A stretch of 64,000 nt of DNA from Mogibacterium sp. (GTDB taxonomy: Bacteria; Bacillota; Clostridia; Peptostreptococcales; Anaerovoracaceae): contig JAFWGQ010000031.1 in NCBI GenBank assembly GCA_017512365.1, forward strand, positions 1 to 64,000, in the 5' to 3' direction. Position 1 is the first letter of the stretch. The number at the start of each line of letters is the position of its first letter. Shown here one piece after another: positions 17,498-26,347 of the stretch. A model generated the notes under the pieces. That model searched no databases. It saw only the letters and a list, made by a program, of their open reading frames with translations, and was not told the origin of the DNA. The translations under genes and the position numbers were made by a program.

Positions 17498-18670
17498 ATG
17501 GCAAATTGGAAGAATAATGGAAAACTGAAAGTGCTCATTATTGTGGGAACCAGACCAGAGATTATCCGCCTTGCGGCCGTCATCAAGAAGTGCCGGAAGT
17601 ATTTCGATACTATCCTTGCGCATACTGGCCAGAATTATGATTACACTCTGAACGGAGTGTTTTTCAAAGATCTGGAACTTGATGATCCAGATGTCTATTT
17701 AGATGCCGTCGGTAACGATCTTGGCGAGACAATGGGTAATATCATAGCAAAGAGTTATCAGCTTATGGTTGAACTCAAGCCGGATGCTGTGCTGGTTCTA
17801 GGTGATACGAATAGCTGCTTGTCAGTTATTGGTGCTAAACGGCTTCATATTCCGATTTTCCATATGGAAGCAGGAAATAGATGCAAAGATGAATGCCTTC
17901 CGGAAGAGACAAATCGCAGGATAGTGGACATAATCAGTGATGTCAATCTTGCTTACAGCGAACATGCCCGCCGCTATCTTGCTGACTGTGGTCTGCCAAA
18001 AGAGAGGACATATGTTACGGGTTCTCCGATGGCGGAAGTCCTCCGCATGAACCTTGACAAGATCGAAGTTTCTGATATACACGAAAAACTGTGTCTGCAA
18101 AAAGGCAAATATATACTGCTTTCGGCACATCGCGAGGAGAATATCGATACTGAAAAGAACTTCCTGTCACTCTTTACGGCAATCAATAAGATGGCAGAAA
18201 AATATGACATGCCTATTCTTTACAGCTGTCATCCGAGGTCAAGAAACCGTCTTGAACAGATGAAAAAAGAAGGTAAGTTCGAACTTGATAAACGAGTCAT
18301 ACAGCATGAGCCTCTGGGATTCCATGACTATAACTGTCTGCAGATGAATGCGTTTGCAGTAGTTTCGGATTCGGGCACACTTCCTGAGGAATCCAGTTTC
18401 TTTACATCGATAGGGAAACCATTCCCGGCAGTATGCATACGTACATCCACCGAAAGACCGGAAGCCCTCGACAAAGGCTGCTTCATCCTGTCAGGAATAG
18501 ATACTGTAGGATTGCTGCAGGCGGTGGATACAGCAGTCGATATGGTCAAGAATGGAGATAACGGCATACCAGTACTTGATTATATTGACGAAAATGTTTC
18601 AGACAAGGTAGTCAAGATAATTCAGTCGTATGTAGGGGTAGTCAATAAAATGGTGTGGCGAAAGTTTTAA
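17498..18670 (+). CDS. fnlC: UDP-N-acetyl-L-talosamine 2-epimerase (FnlC/CapG)
   Basis: 390 residues, WecB-like GT-B fold. Motifs: IIVGTRPEIIRLAAVIKK, HTGQNYDYTLNGVFF, LGDTNSCLSVIGAKR, MEAGNRCKDECLPEETNRR, SAHREENI and SDSGTLPEESS. The variants NRCKDECLPEETNRR and GTLPEESSFF are typical of the CapG/FnlC branch and differ from the WbpI-like paralogue at 7629. It performs the last step to UDP-L-FucNAc. Thirteen bases separate it from fnlA. Confidence 0.92.
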   Translation: MANWKNNGKLKVLIIVGTRPEIIRLAAVIKKCRKYFDTILAHTGQNYDYTLNGVFFKDLELDDPDVYLDAVGNDLGETMGNIIAKSYQLMVELKPDAVLVLGDTNSCLSVIGAKRLHIPIFHMEAGNRCKDECLPEETNRRIVDIISDVNLAYSEHARRYLADCGLPKERTYVTGSPMAEVLRMNLDKIEVSDIHEKLCLQKGKYILLSAHREENIDTEKNFLSLFTAINKMAEKYDMPILYSCHPRSRNRLEQMKKEGKFELDKRVIQHEPLGFHDYNCLQMNAFAVVSDSGTLPEESSFFTSIGKPFPAVCIRTSTERPEALDKGCFILSGIDTVGLLQAVDTAVDMVKNGDNGIPVLDYIDENVSDKVVKIIQSYVGVVNKMVWRKF

Positions 18671-18681
18671 GCGAAGAGTGA

Positions 18682-18702
18682 GAGAGGGTTCAAATCCCTC
18701 TC
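18682..18702 (+). other. Hairpin identical in form to a tRNA T-arm
   Basis: A 7-bp stem (18682-18688 with 18696-18702) encloses the seven-base loop TTCAAAT; the core GAGGG-TTCAAAT-CCCTC matches a tRNA T-arm consensus. No acceptor, D- or anticodon arm surrounds it, so there is no complete tRNA. It lies in the 56-base gap between fnlC and fnlB. Confidence 0.45.
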
Positions 18703-18726
18703 ACAGTATGTAAGTGAGGAAAACAC

Positions 18727-19983
18727 ATGAAAATACTGGTAACAGGAGCAAAAGGATTTGTTGGCAGGAATCTCGTAGAAAACCTTAAGAATATAAGAGA
18801 TGGTAAAAACAGAACCAGACCGGCTTTGCAGATAGATGAGATATTTGAGTATGATCTGAATTCGACTGCAGAAGAGTTAGATATGTACTGCCGTGAAGCG
18901 GATTTCGTATTCAATCTTGCAGGGGTGAACCGTCCAAAGGATCCAGAAGAGTTCAGAAAGGGGAATTTTGGATTTGCTTCAACTCTGCTTGATGCACTGG
19001 AGAAGTATAACAATAAGTGCCCGGTAATGCTGTCATCATCTGTACAGGCGACTCTTGCCGGTCGATTCGGCACTTCTGAATATGGCCTTTCAAAGAAGGC
19101 CGGTGAGGACCTGTTTTTCGAGTACGCGAAAAAGACAGGTGCTCCTGTTATGGTATACAGATTCCCTAATCTTGCAGGTAAGTGGGTGAGACCAAACTAC
19201 AACAGCGCTGTAGGGACATTCTGCAATAATATTGCGAATGATATGCCAATAACTGTTAATGATCCGTCTGTGGAATTAGAGCTGCTGTTTATTGATGATC
19301 TCGTAGAAGAGATGTTCGATGCCCTCGAAGGAAAGCCACACAGATGCAATTATCCTGCTGTAGGAGAGGTGATAGACGGTGTGGAATACGATGGGCTGAC
19401 ACCATTGTGGTGTGATGATGGTGTGTATTGCGGGGCAACTGTTACACATAAAGCAACTTTGGGATATATAGTTGAGTGTCTTGAGAAGTTCCATGATCAG
19501 CCGTCAACCTTGATGATGCCTTCGATCCCAGATGGCTCGTTTGAGAAGAAGTTATATTCGATGTATCTGTCATATCTGCCGGCGGATAAGGTCGCTTTCG
19601 ATTTGGACATGAAGTGTGATGACAGAGGATCTTTCACAGAATTGCTTAAAACTATCGATCATGGACAGTTCTCAGTAAATATCAGTAAACCGGGAATCAC
19701 TAAAGGACAGCACTGGCATAATAGCAAGTGGGAATTCTTTATCGTTGTCAGCGGACACGGATTGATCCAGGAACGCAAAATCGGTATTGACTTTGATACC
19801 GGAAAACCGTATGAACCAATCGAGTTCGAAGTCAGTGGCGACAAGATACAGGCGGTTCATATGCTGCCGGGATATACCCATAACATTATCAACTTGAGTG
19901 ATACGGAGGATCTTGTGACACTAATGTGGGCAAACGAATTATTCGATCCTGAACACCCGGATACGTTTTACGAAGAGGTATAA
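18727..19983 (+). CDS. fnlB: Bifunctional 3-epimerase/4-reductase (FnlB/CapF)
   Basis: 418 residues in two domains. Residues 1 to about 280 form an SDR reductase (VTGAKGFVGRNLVENL; a YGLSKKAGED Tyr-x3-Lys). Residues about 285-418 form a cupin epimerase with KGQHWHNSKWEFF, whose His residues bind metal. This is the CapF/FnlB arrangement that converts the FnlA product to UDP-2-acetamido-2,6-dideoxy-L-talose. It ends just before a terminator hairpin. Some FnlB cupin domains are inactive; here the HWHN metal site is kept. Confidence 0.93.
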   Translation: MKILVTGAKGFVGRNLVENLKNIRDGKNRTRPALQIDEIFEYDLNSTAEELDMYCREADFVFNLAGVNRPKDPEEFRKGNFGFASTLLDALEKYNNKCPVMLSSSVQATLAGRFGTSEYGLSKKAGEDLFFEYAKKTGAPVMVYRFPNLAGKWVRPNYNSAVGTFCNNIANDMPITVNDPSVELELLFIDDLVEEMFDALEGKPHRCNYPAVGEVIDGVEYDGLTPLWCDDGVYCGATVTHKATLGYIVECLEKFHDQPSTLMMPSIPDGSFEKKLYSMYLSYLPADKVAFDLDMKCDDRGSFTELLKTIDHGQFSVNISKPGITKGQHWHNSKWEFFIVVSGHGLIQERKIGIDFDTGKPYEPIEFEVSGDKIQAVHMLPGYTHNIINLSDTEDLVTLMWANELFDPEHPDTFYEEV

Positions 19984-19986
19984 AAA

Positions 19987-20016
19987 ACCGCGCGGCTTGC
20001 TGTCGGGCCGCGCGGT
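19987..20016 (-). terminator. Terminator of the minus-strand wzz gene
   Basis: A perfect 10-bp GC-rich stem (19987-19996 with 20007-20016) has a ten-base loop. On the minus strand it is followed by TTTTTT (19981-19986 region), a good intrinsic terminator for the wzz gene ending at 20045. It may also slow plus-strand transcription leaving fnlB. Confidence 0.85.
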
Positions 20017-20044
20017 AGGTATCGATAGGACAGTGCACTTGTGA

Positions 20045-21532
20045 CTACAGCTCTTCGAGATAGACTGTGCCCAAAGGGGTCACATCATAATCCTTTATAA
20101 GCGATATCAAATTACCAAGGTTGTCGACTTTGGATTTGCTGCAAAGCATATATATAGCATTTTTAACAGATCCTAGAGTCTTTTCGTCCATTTTGTCAGC
20201 ATTGACTAGATTAATGCTGATTTTATTGTTTTCAGAGCTGCAAGTCGTTACTATTCTGTCAACAATGTCATCGAATACATTATCTACACCGCTGAGAATC
20301 ATAGTTAGTTTATCTATGCCATGATGTGCACATACAGCATCTACTGTAGCGGCAAGTGCAGAGATCTGTTTGTCCGAGTCAAGCTTATCCTTATATCTCC
20401 AACTGGCGACCACATCACTGGAAAGAAGCCACCTGAGTCCTTTGTGATTTACCCTCCGGTAAACTTCACCGAGGAGTCTTGTGTCAGTATAACTTTGAGC
20501 AGTGCTTGCGGAAGCTACGACTTTCTTCAGCACGAGCAATACGACAAATATTCCGGCGTAAAGGAATGCTCCGAGCGCGAACCCGAGCACGGCATATTTC
20601 TTGCTGAACCCTGGCTTCTGAGTATCCGATGACGATGTTTCCTCTTTGGGAACAGACTCCTGAACAGAACCAGAGGACTGTTTGATTGCGACTATGGACT
20701 CGCATGCAGCCTGTTGCTCGACGCTGAGTTTGCCCTTGGCACTGTCTATGCTGGAGTTGAGGTTGTTTATCGTATATGTCAGATTCGCGCGTCTGTCAAT
20801 CATATCCTTGTTGAAAACGGAGCGATCCTCGACATTAACTCTAAATATACTGTGTTCACCCACACTAGAGTTGATCTCATCATGGAATTCGTCGACTTCG
20901 GAGTCGATGAGTTCGACGATTCTGTCTGCGTCAACATCGTCGGGAAGAGTGATAGAGATTGTATACATAGCACTTTCGACATCTCCGGCCCAGATATCTT
21001 CATTCCTCGTATCGATCAGTTCTTCGATGTATACGATATCTGTGTCAGGAGAAATAATCTCACGAAGGCTTTCGAGCGTGTCAGCTCTGTGCAGGTAGGT
21101 GCTGTATGAGTTTGCAAGAGTGCGCATGTCTGTCCCGTTATCGCTTTTGAGAACGAATTTGAGTGCAAGCTGTCTCTGGTTTGCAGGGTCTGTGTTCATC
21201 AGTATAGAATTGTTAAGGTATTCCTTTTGAACGTCTACCATATCCTGCTGCTGGACAACAAATAGGACATCCTCTCTCTGGTCGGCCGGCAAAAGCTTGA
21301 GCGCAGCATCTATACGATCTTCGACCGGTTTTGAGGCCTCCTCTTCAGCCTTTTTTTTATCTGCAAGTTCAGCTTTATATGCGCTGGAGTCTTTGGCATA
21401 CTTGATGCCTGGGATCAGCAGGGCCATGGCTATGCATACTAAAAGCATGGCCTTCCACTGCATGAGAAGCTTCCAAATAAGATCTGCCAGATCGATCTCG
21501 ATCTCTCTTGGTGCGTTATAGCTGTTTTCCAT
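20045..21532 (-). CDS. Wzz/CpsC-like chain-length protein with a C-terminal pseudokinase-like domain
   Basis: 495 residues. Membrane helix 1 is at about 28-46 (AMLLVCIAMALLIPGIKY), a periplasm-facing or extracellular coiled domain follows, and helix 2 is at about 330-352 (YAVLGFALGAFLYAGIFVVLLV). This is the PCP/Wzz plan. About 140 cytoplasmic residues follow and end NAIYMLCSKSKVDN...VTPLGTVYLEEL, resembling the last strands of CpsD/BY-kinase domains, but no Walker A GKS/GKT is present. It probably regulates chain length without kinase activity. Oriented opposite to its neighbours, with its own promoter and terminator. A paralogue lies at 44660. Confidence 0.85.
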   Translation of the reverse strand: MENSYNAPREIEIDLADLIWKLLMQWKAMLLVCIAMALLIPGIKYAKDSSAYKAELADKKKAEEEASKPVEDRIDAALKLLPADQREDVLFVVQQQDMVDVQKEYLNNSILMNTDPANQRQLALKFVLKSDNGTDMRTLANSYSTYLHRADTLESLREIISPDTDIVYIEELIDTRNEDIWAGDVESAMYTISITLPDDVDADRIVELIDSEVDEFHDEINSSVGEHSIFRVNVEDRSVFNKDMIDRRANLTYTINNLNSSIDSAKGKLSVEQQAACESIVAIKQSSGSVQESVPKEETSSSDTQKPGFSKKYAVLGFALGAFLYAGIFVVLLVLKKVVASASTAQSYTDTRLLGEVYRRVNHKGLRWLLSSDVVASWRYKDKLDSDKQISALAATVDAVCAHHGIDKLTMILSGVDNVFDDIVDRIVTTCSSENNKISINLVNADKMDEKTLGSVKNAIYMLCSKSKVDNLGNLISLIKDYDVTPLGTVYLEEL

Positions 21533-21573
21533 GAATACGTCCCCTCCGCTTAAGCGATTAGTTTGCTACATGT

Positions 21574-21602
21574 AATATATCATATAGAGATAAGGGTGTC
21601 TA
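21574..21602 (-). promoter_or_regulatory. Promoter for the minus-strand wzz gene
   Basis: On the minus strand, TAGACA (21597-21602) and TATATT (21574-21579) are separated by exactly 17 bases, each matching consensus at five of six positions. It lies about 40 bases upstream of ATG 21532, with GGAGGGG near the start codon. Confidence 0.7.
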
Positions 21603-21660
21603 TTTACTACGATATGTAACAAAACTTAACTTAACGTTTATGAAGCGAAGGCCGTAATCC

Positions 21661-21689
21661 TTGAATATAGGCCGCTGTTCGGGTAATAT
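21661..21689 (+). promoter_or_regulatory. Promoter for the priming transferase gene
   Basis: TTGAAT (21661-21666) and TAATAT (21684-21689) stand 17 bases apart, four of six matches each, followed by AAGGAG at 21703-21708. It is divergent from the wzz promoter 60 bases away, so this 246-base gap is a divergent control region. Confidence 0.5.
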
Positions 21690-21720
21690 AAAAGCGTTAG
21701 AAAAGGAGCGGTAACTGCAG

Positions 21721-21795
21721 ATGAAACAGCAGCTATCGCTTTATTGTTACGACAAGGAATCGTGCCGGAAAATGTATCATGCATGTTCAGAATAA
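21721..21795 (+). CDS. 24-residue upstream peptide overlapping the priming transferase start
   Basis: ATG 21721 follows AAGGAG by twelve bases and opens a 24-codon frame rich in Cys, Lys and Tyr (MKQQLSLYCY...HACSE). It ends at 21795, seventeen bases inside the next gene, whose ATG (21779) is in another frame and has no ribosome site of its own. The arrangement suggests translational coupling or a leader peptide. The peptide itself resembles nothing I know. Confidence 0.4.
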   Translation: MKQQLSLYCYDKESCRKMYHACSE

Positions 21796-23209
21796 ATACA
21801 GCTGGATAAAACACATAGACTTCATCGTTCTGAACCTGGCATCGCTGGTCATCTCATTCTTACTTGCGCTGCATATCAAGTTCGGAAGCATTTCGATCAT
21901 CCTGCACTCGTCGTGGGATGCGGTCCTTTTGGTGCTATGCCTCATCAACATCGCGGTAACGCTTGCGATCAATCCGTACAGCGGGATCCTGCGAAGACCG
22001 TATTATGTGGATGTGATCAAACTATTCCAGCTAACGCTTTACAGCTTTATCCTCGTCACTATCTTCTTCTATCTGTTAAAGATAGGCGCTGTGTATTCCA
22101 GGGTCACACTCGGTCTGACCTTCGTTTTCTATCTCTTGTTATCCATATTGTTTCTGTATGTCAGAAAAAGACTGATCCTCACAGGAAGGATCCAGCTGTT
22201 CAATGTCCGAGAAAGACAGCTGCTGGCAATCATCAATTACGAAGGAATGGAAGAGTTCTCCGAGGAGATCAGATCCGAAGAAGTCAGAGAATACAAAATA
22301 GCAGGATACTGCCTCCCGAAAGACGACATCAGGACTGATGAGATCGACGGTGTGCCGGTCATAGATAAAGCAGATGTCGCAGATTTTGCAGTCAATAATC
22401 ATATAGATGACATATACATATCTGTTGACCCTGGGCTCTTTCCGGCGTCAAGCTATAAAGCCTTCATGGATAACGGAATCAATGTCAATCTGGACATTGA
22501 ATCGCTGGTAGGGATGCAGCCGGATGATCAGTTTATCTCCAAGGTAGGAGCGTACAACACGCTTTGCGTCGGCCCTTATGCCATGGACAGCAATCAGGCC
22601 TTCTACCTGATGATCAAAAGAGTTCTGGATATATTCTTCGGACTTATCGGATGCATCCTCCTGCTGCCGCTGGCGCTGATCGTAAAGCTCTCATACTTGC
22701 TGAGCGGTGACACATCATCTATTTTTTATACACACGACAGAGTGGGGCAGTTCGGTAAAGTGTTCAGGCTGTATAAATTCAGATCGATGGTCCCGAACGC
22801 GGATGAGGTACTGAAGGAGCTATTAAAGAAAGACGAATACAAAGAGCAGTGGGAAAAGAACCAGAAGTTCGACAAAGACCCGAGGATCACCCCGACAGGA
22901 AGGATACTGCGCAAGACATCGTTGGATGAGTTTCCGCAGTTCATCAACGTGGTCAAGGGGGACATGTCCCTGGTCGGGCCGAGGCCTCTCGTTAAAGGAG
23001 AACTGGAGGAACACAACGGCCTGACCCTCTACAATAAAGTGAAACCGGGCATCACCGGATGGTGGGCCTGCAATGGCAGATCAAATATAAGTTACAGGGA
23101 ACGCCTCGACATGGAGTACTTCTATGTAAAGAACTGCTCGCTGCATCTTGATTTACTCATAGTGCTCAGGACGGCAGTCTCGGTCATAAAGAGAGACGGA
23201 GCTCAATAG
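21779..23209 (+). CDS. Priming sugar-phosphate transferase (WbaP/WcaJ type)
   Basis: 476 residues. Four or five N-terminal membrane helices (about 10-130), a middle CoA-binding-like domain and the C-terminal bacterial sugar-transferase domain: KRVLDIFFGLIG, THDRVGQFGKVFRLYKFRSM, RITPTGRILRKTSLDEFPQF, MSLVGPRPLV and KPGITGWWACNGRSN. It transfers a sugar-1-phosphate from a nucleotide-sugar to undecaprenyl phosphate and so starts each repeat unit. It is the only priming enzyme in the window. The next gene begins three bases after its stop. Confidence 0.93.
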   Translation: MHVQNKYSWIKHIDFIVLNLASLVISFLLALHIKFGSISIILHSSWDAVLLVLCLINIAVTLAINPYSGILRRPYYVDVIKLFQLTLYSFILVTIFFYLLKIGAVYSRVTLGLTFVFYLLLSILFLYVRKRLILTGRIQLFNVRERQLLAIINYEGMEEFSEEIRSEEVREYKIAGYCLPKDDIRTDEIDGVPVIDKADVADFAVNNHIDDIYISVDPGLFPASSYKAFMDNGINVNLDIESLVGMQPDDQFISKVGAYNTLCVGPYAMDSNQAFYLMIKRVLDIFFGLIGCILLLPLALIVKLSYLLSGDTSSIFYTHDRVGQFGKVFRLYKFRSMVPNADEVLKELLKKDEYKEQWEKNQKFDKDPRITPTGRILRKTSLDEFPQFINVVKGDMSLVGPRPLVKGELEEHNGLTLYNKVKPGITGWWACNGRSNISYRERLDMEYFYVKNCSLHLDLLIVLRTAVSVIKRDGAQ

Positions 23210-23211
23210 GC

Positions 23212-24006
23212 ATGGACATAAAGATAATAGTAGCCACACATAAGAAATACTGGATGCCCGGAGACGATATATATCTGCCGGTCCATGTAGGAGCAGAGGG
23301 GAAGACCGATGGCAAAGGACAGCCACTCGATCTGGGATATGTTAAAGACAATACAGGCGATAACATAAGCAGCAAAAACAAGAACTACTGCGAACTGACC
23401 GGTCTGTATTGGGCGTGGAAGAATCTGGATGCAGACTACATCGGACTGGCTCATTACCGCAGACACTTTACCCTGCATCCGGGCAGAGGCAACAAGAAAC
23501 TGAAGCCTATCAGGAGAGAAGAGCTGGAGCCGCTGCTTGCGAAATATGATGTGCTCCTGCCGAAGAAGCGCAATTACTTCATAGAGACAAATTACAGCCA
23601 GTATGCACACGCTCATCACGCCATAGATCTCGATACAACGAGGCAGATAATCGCTGAAAAATATCCGGAGTTTCTCAGGGCATATGACAGGAGCATGAAG
23701 AGGACGTCCGGACACCGATTCAATATGTTCATTATGAAGAGGGACAAGTTTCACGCATACTGCGAGTGGCTGTTTGACATACTCTTTGAACTCGAAAATC
23801 GGCTGGACATATCCGAGCACAGTAACTATGACGCCAGAGTATTTGGTTTCGTTAGCGAGAGATTGCTGGATCCGTGGATCGAGACTAATAAGATCAGGTA
23901 CAGAGAGATACCGCATGTGTTCATGGAGAATCAGAATTGGCTGATCAAAGGTGGAAACTTCCTGAAACGCAAAATAGGATTTGATAAGAAATGGGCAGCG
24001 AAATAA
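23212..24006 (+). CDS. DUF4422-family glycosyltransferase
   Basis: 264 residues, complete DUF4422 protein: VATHKKYWMPGDDIYLPVHVGA, DNTGDNISSKNKNYCELTGLYWAWKN, IGLAHYRRHF, GHRFNMFIMKRDKF and a C-terminal WIETNKIRYREIPHVFMENQNW. These proteins occur in capsule and O-antigen clusters as glycosyltransferases, several probably handling galactose or galactofuranose. The Glf gene at 43542 provides a possible UDP-Galf donor. It is followed by about 170 bases in which I see no gene or signal. A truncated paralogue is at 27322. Confidence 0.8.
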   Translation: MDIKIIVATHKKYWMPGDDIYLPVHVGAEGKTDGKGQPLDLGYVKDNTGDNISSKNKNYCELTGLYWAWKNLDADYIGLAHYRRHFTLHPGRGNKKLKPIRREELEPLLAKYDVLLPKKRNYFIETNYSQYAHAHHAIDLDTTRQIIAEKYPEFLRAYDRSMKRTSGHRFNMFIMKRDKFHAYCEWLFDILFELENRLDISEHSNYDARVFGFVSERLLDPWIETNKIRYREIPHVFMENQNWLIKGGNFLKRKIGFDKKWAAK

Positions 24007-24174
24007 TAGGAATGGTACTGGTTTACCGCATTCATTTTATTGATACATTCTCTATTGTTTATAGACTGGGCTCGCCGTTTATCATTGTGCCTATAGCAAT
24101 AACTGCTTCCTGGATGTTGAGGGAAATACCTATAATATAAGTAACCGTCCCATGAAAAATACAAATATTGAGAG

Positions 24175-25200
24175 ATGAGCGTTTTAAAGGATAAGATATT
24201 TATTACGGTAATAATACCGGCTTATAACGCAGCCCAAACCATTGAACAGGCTATAGAGAGCGTTGCGCGGAACTTAAGCGATTATGAGATCATAGTTGTT
24301 GAAAACGGTTCGACGGATAATACAAGCCAGTTTGTTGAGAGCCTTGTGGAAAAAAACCATGGAATTAAGGTGATTCATACGGAAAAGGGCGTTTCAAAAG
24401 CTCGAAACGAAGGGATCAAGGCTGCGAAAGGAGACTGGATTGCTTTTGTTGATGCAGATGATGAATGGCTGACACAACAGAAACATATAAATAAGATAGT
24501 TTCTGTCAATGAGCAGGCAGATATTATTTGCTTTAATTACTTTAAAGGCAAAAGCGAAGTAAGAATATATAATCAGGAAAGGAAGCAATTATCAGAAAAC
24601 AAATTGGCAGGTGAAGTTGAGATAATGCTCTCAAATCCTACAAAATATACAACAGTATGGGCAAAGCTCTTCAGGAGGGATTTTATCGTTCAAAACCAAA
24701 TACTGTTTGATGAAGAATTAAGGGTATCGGAGGATTCCGATTTTATCGTTAAGTGCTTGAGCAAATGTACGAACATAATAACAGATGAAACTTGTGTCTA
24801 TAGATATAACTTGGCAACAGGATCAACTACACGATCAATAGATCCTACCAGGGCAAAAGCATACCTATTGGCGTTAAGAAATGTTAGATCATCTATTGAT
24901 AAAGGCACTATTCAAGTCAGCAATGACAGTTTAATAAACTATACCGTTGCACAGTTAAATCTTATTGCAGTTCATGATGTATTCGACTGTGACATGAAAT
25001 GTAAATGGGGAGAAAGACTGGGCCTGATAAGGATGATAACAGAAGATGGCCTAATCAAAGAAGCCATAGAAACTCTTAGAATACATAATATAAAAAAAGC
25101 AAGTAAAATACCGGCGATCTTATTCAGTAACGGTGCATATTCGTTAGGTGGTGCCATTTGTTATATGAGATCAACTTACAATAGATATCGATATAAATAA
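24175..25200 (+). CDS. GT2-family glycosyltransferase
   Basis: 341 residues. GT-A start FITVIIPAYNAAQTIEQAIESV, then IIVVENGSTDNTSQFV, GVSKARNEGIKAAKGDWIAFVDADDEW (DxD as DADD) and SEDSDFIVKCLS, where the Glu-Asp in SED is the catalytic-base region. The last 100 residues are helical and unassigned. It begins the AT-rich 24-31 kb segment. Donor sugar unknown. Confidence 0.85.
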   Translation: MSVLKDKIFITVIIPAYNAAQTIEQAIESVARNLSDYEIIVVENGSTDNTSQFVESLVEKNHGIKVIHTEKGVSKARNEGIKAAKGDWIAFVDADDEWLTQQKHINKIVSVNEQADIICFNYFKGKSEVRIYNQERKQLSENKLAGEVEIMLSNPTKYTTVWAKLFRRDFIVQNQILFDEELRVSEDSDFIVKCLSKCTNIITDETCVYRYNLATGSTTRSIDPTRAKAYLLALRNVRSSIDKGTIQVSNDSLINYTVAQLNLIAVHDVFDCDMKCKWGERLGLIRMITEDGLIKEAIETLRIHNIKKASKIPAILFSNGAYSLGGAICYMRSTYNRYRYK

Positions 25201-25215
25201 GCAAAAGGAATAGAA

Positions 25216-26322
25216 ATGATAAGAGTATTAGTATTTGGAATGACTGAAAATCCCGGTGGTGTAGAAAGCTTCTTGTTGAATTATTATCGTCATATTGACA
25301 GGAATCAAATTCAATTTGACTTTCTGTGTAATTCTTATGACCCTGTCGCTTATGAGGATGAGCTGATTGAATTAGGGGGGCGCACATTTCATATTACCGC
25401 GAGGAGCAAAAACTGGATTAAGTATTATGAAGAACTTAACAAGATTTTCAAACAGCATTCGTCAGAATGGGATGCAATCTGGGTTAATGTTTGTAGTTTA
25501 GCAAATATTGATTATTTAAAATTTGCTAAAAAATATGGTATTAAAAAGCGCATTATTCATAGCCATAATTCTCAAAACATGGACAGTCGATTGAGAGGAC
25601 TGCTTCATTTGCTGAATAGAAGAAGAATACACAAGTATGCATCAGACTTTTGGGCTTGCTCAGAGGATGCAGCGATATGGTTCTATAATAAAGAATTACT
25701 AAAGAAGGCAATAGTGATTAATAATGCCATTGATGTCAAACGAATACTTTTTAATGAAGAAAAGAGAAAACAGATAAGAAAAGAACATGATTGGGATGAT
25801 AAGTACATAATTGGGAACATAGGAAGATTACACTTTCAAAAGAATCAAAAATTTATAATTGATATATTTCAACAGTATCATGCCGATAATCCGGATAGTA
25901 TGTTGGTCCTTATAGGGAAGGGAGAGGACGAGTCGGATTTAAAACAAAAAGTTGATAATTATGGATTGAATGAGGCGGTATATTTTGCAGGTATTCAGAA
26001 AGATATACAAGGATGGCTGAGTAGTTTTGATATATTTCTCTTCCCGTCAAAATTTGAAGGAGCCAGCATAGCAGCGCTTGAAGCTCAGGCGAATGGATTA
26101 CCTGTTCTGGGTTCGAAAAGAGTAATACCTGAAGATATAAGAATTAATGATAATTTCATTTTTTTTGATCTGGATAAAGACTGTTCGGAATGGGCAGATC
26201 AAATTAGAAAGATGGAGCCAATTAGACGCAAGCAAAAGGAAGAAATCATCGACAGCTTTAAAAAGGCAGGATATGAAATTACAGAAGAGACAAAAAAACT
26301 TCAGCAATTGCTTGAGAATTAG
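25216..26322 (+). CDS. GT4-family glycosyltransferase
   Basis: 368 residues, GT-B plan. The start is VLVFGMTENPGGVESFLLNYYRH, typical of EpsF/CapM-like GT4 enzymes. The donor domain has NIGRLHFQKNQKFIIDIF, LIGKGEDESDLK and FLFPSKFEGASIAALEAQANGLPVLGS, which contains the E-x7-E motif (EGASIAALE). It retains the configuration of its donor. AT-rich, 15 bases after the GT2 gene and 25 before the next, so the three are co-transcribed. Confidence 0.87.
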   Translation: MIRVLVFGMTENPGGVESFLLNYYRHIDRNQIQFDFLCNSYDPVAYEDELIELGGRTFHITARSKNWIKYYEELNKIFKQHSSEWDAIWVNVCSLANIDYLKFAKKYGIKKRIIHSHNSQNMDSRLRGLLHLLNRRRIHKYASDFWACSEDAAIWFYNKELLKKAIVINNAIDVKRILFNEEKRKQIRKEHDWDDKYIIGNIGRLHFQKNQKFIIDIFQQYHADNPDSMLVLIGKGEDESDLKQKVDNYGLNEAVYFAGIQKDIQGWLSSFDIFLFPSKFEGASIAALEAQANGLPVLGSKRVIPEDIRINDNFIFFDLDKDCSEWADQIRKMEPIRRKQKEEIIDSFKKAGYEITEETKKLQQLLEN

Positions 26323-26347
26323 TGAGAATTGAAAGGAATGTGAAGAC

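Noticed and set aside
18661-18726. A tRNA gene between fnlC and fnlB
   Set aside because: Only a T-arm-like hairpin exists; no acceptor pairing, D-arm or anticodon arm, and the gap is too short for a tRNA.
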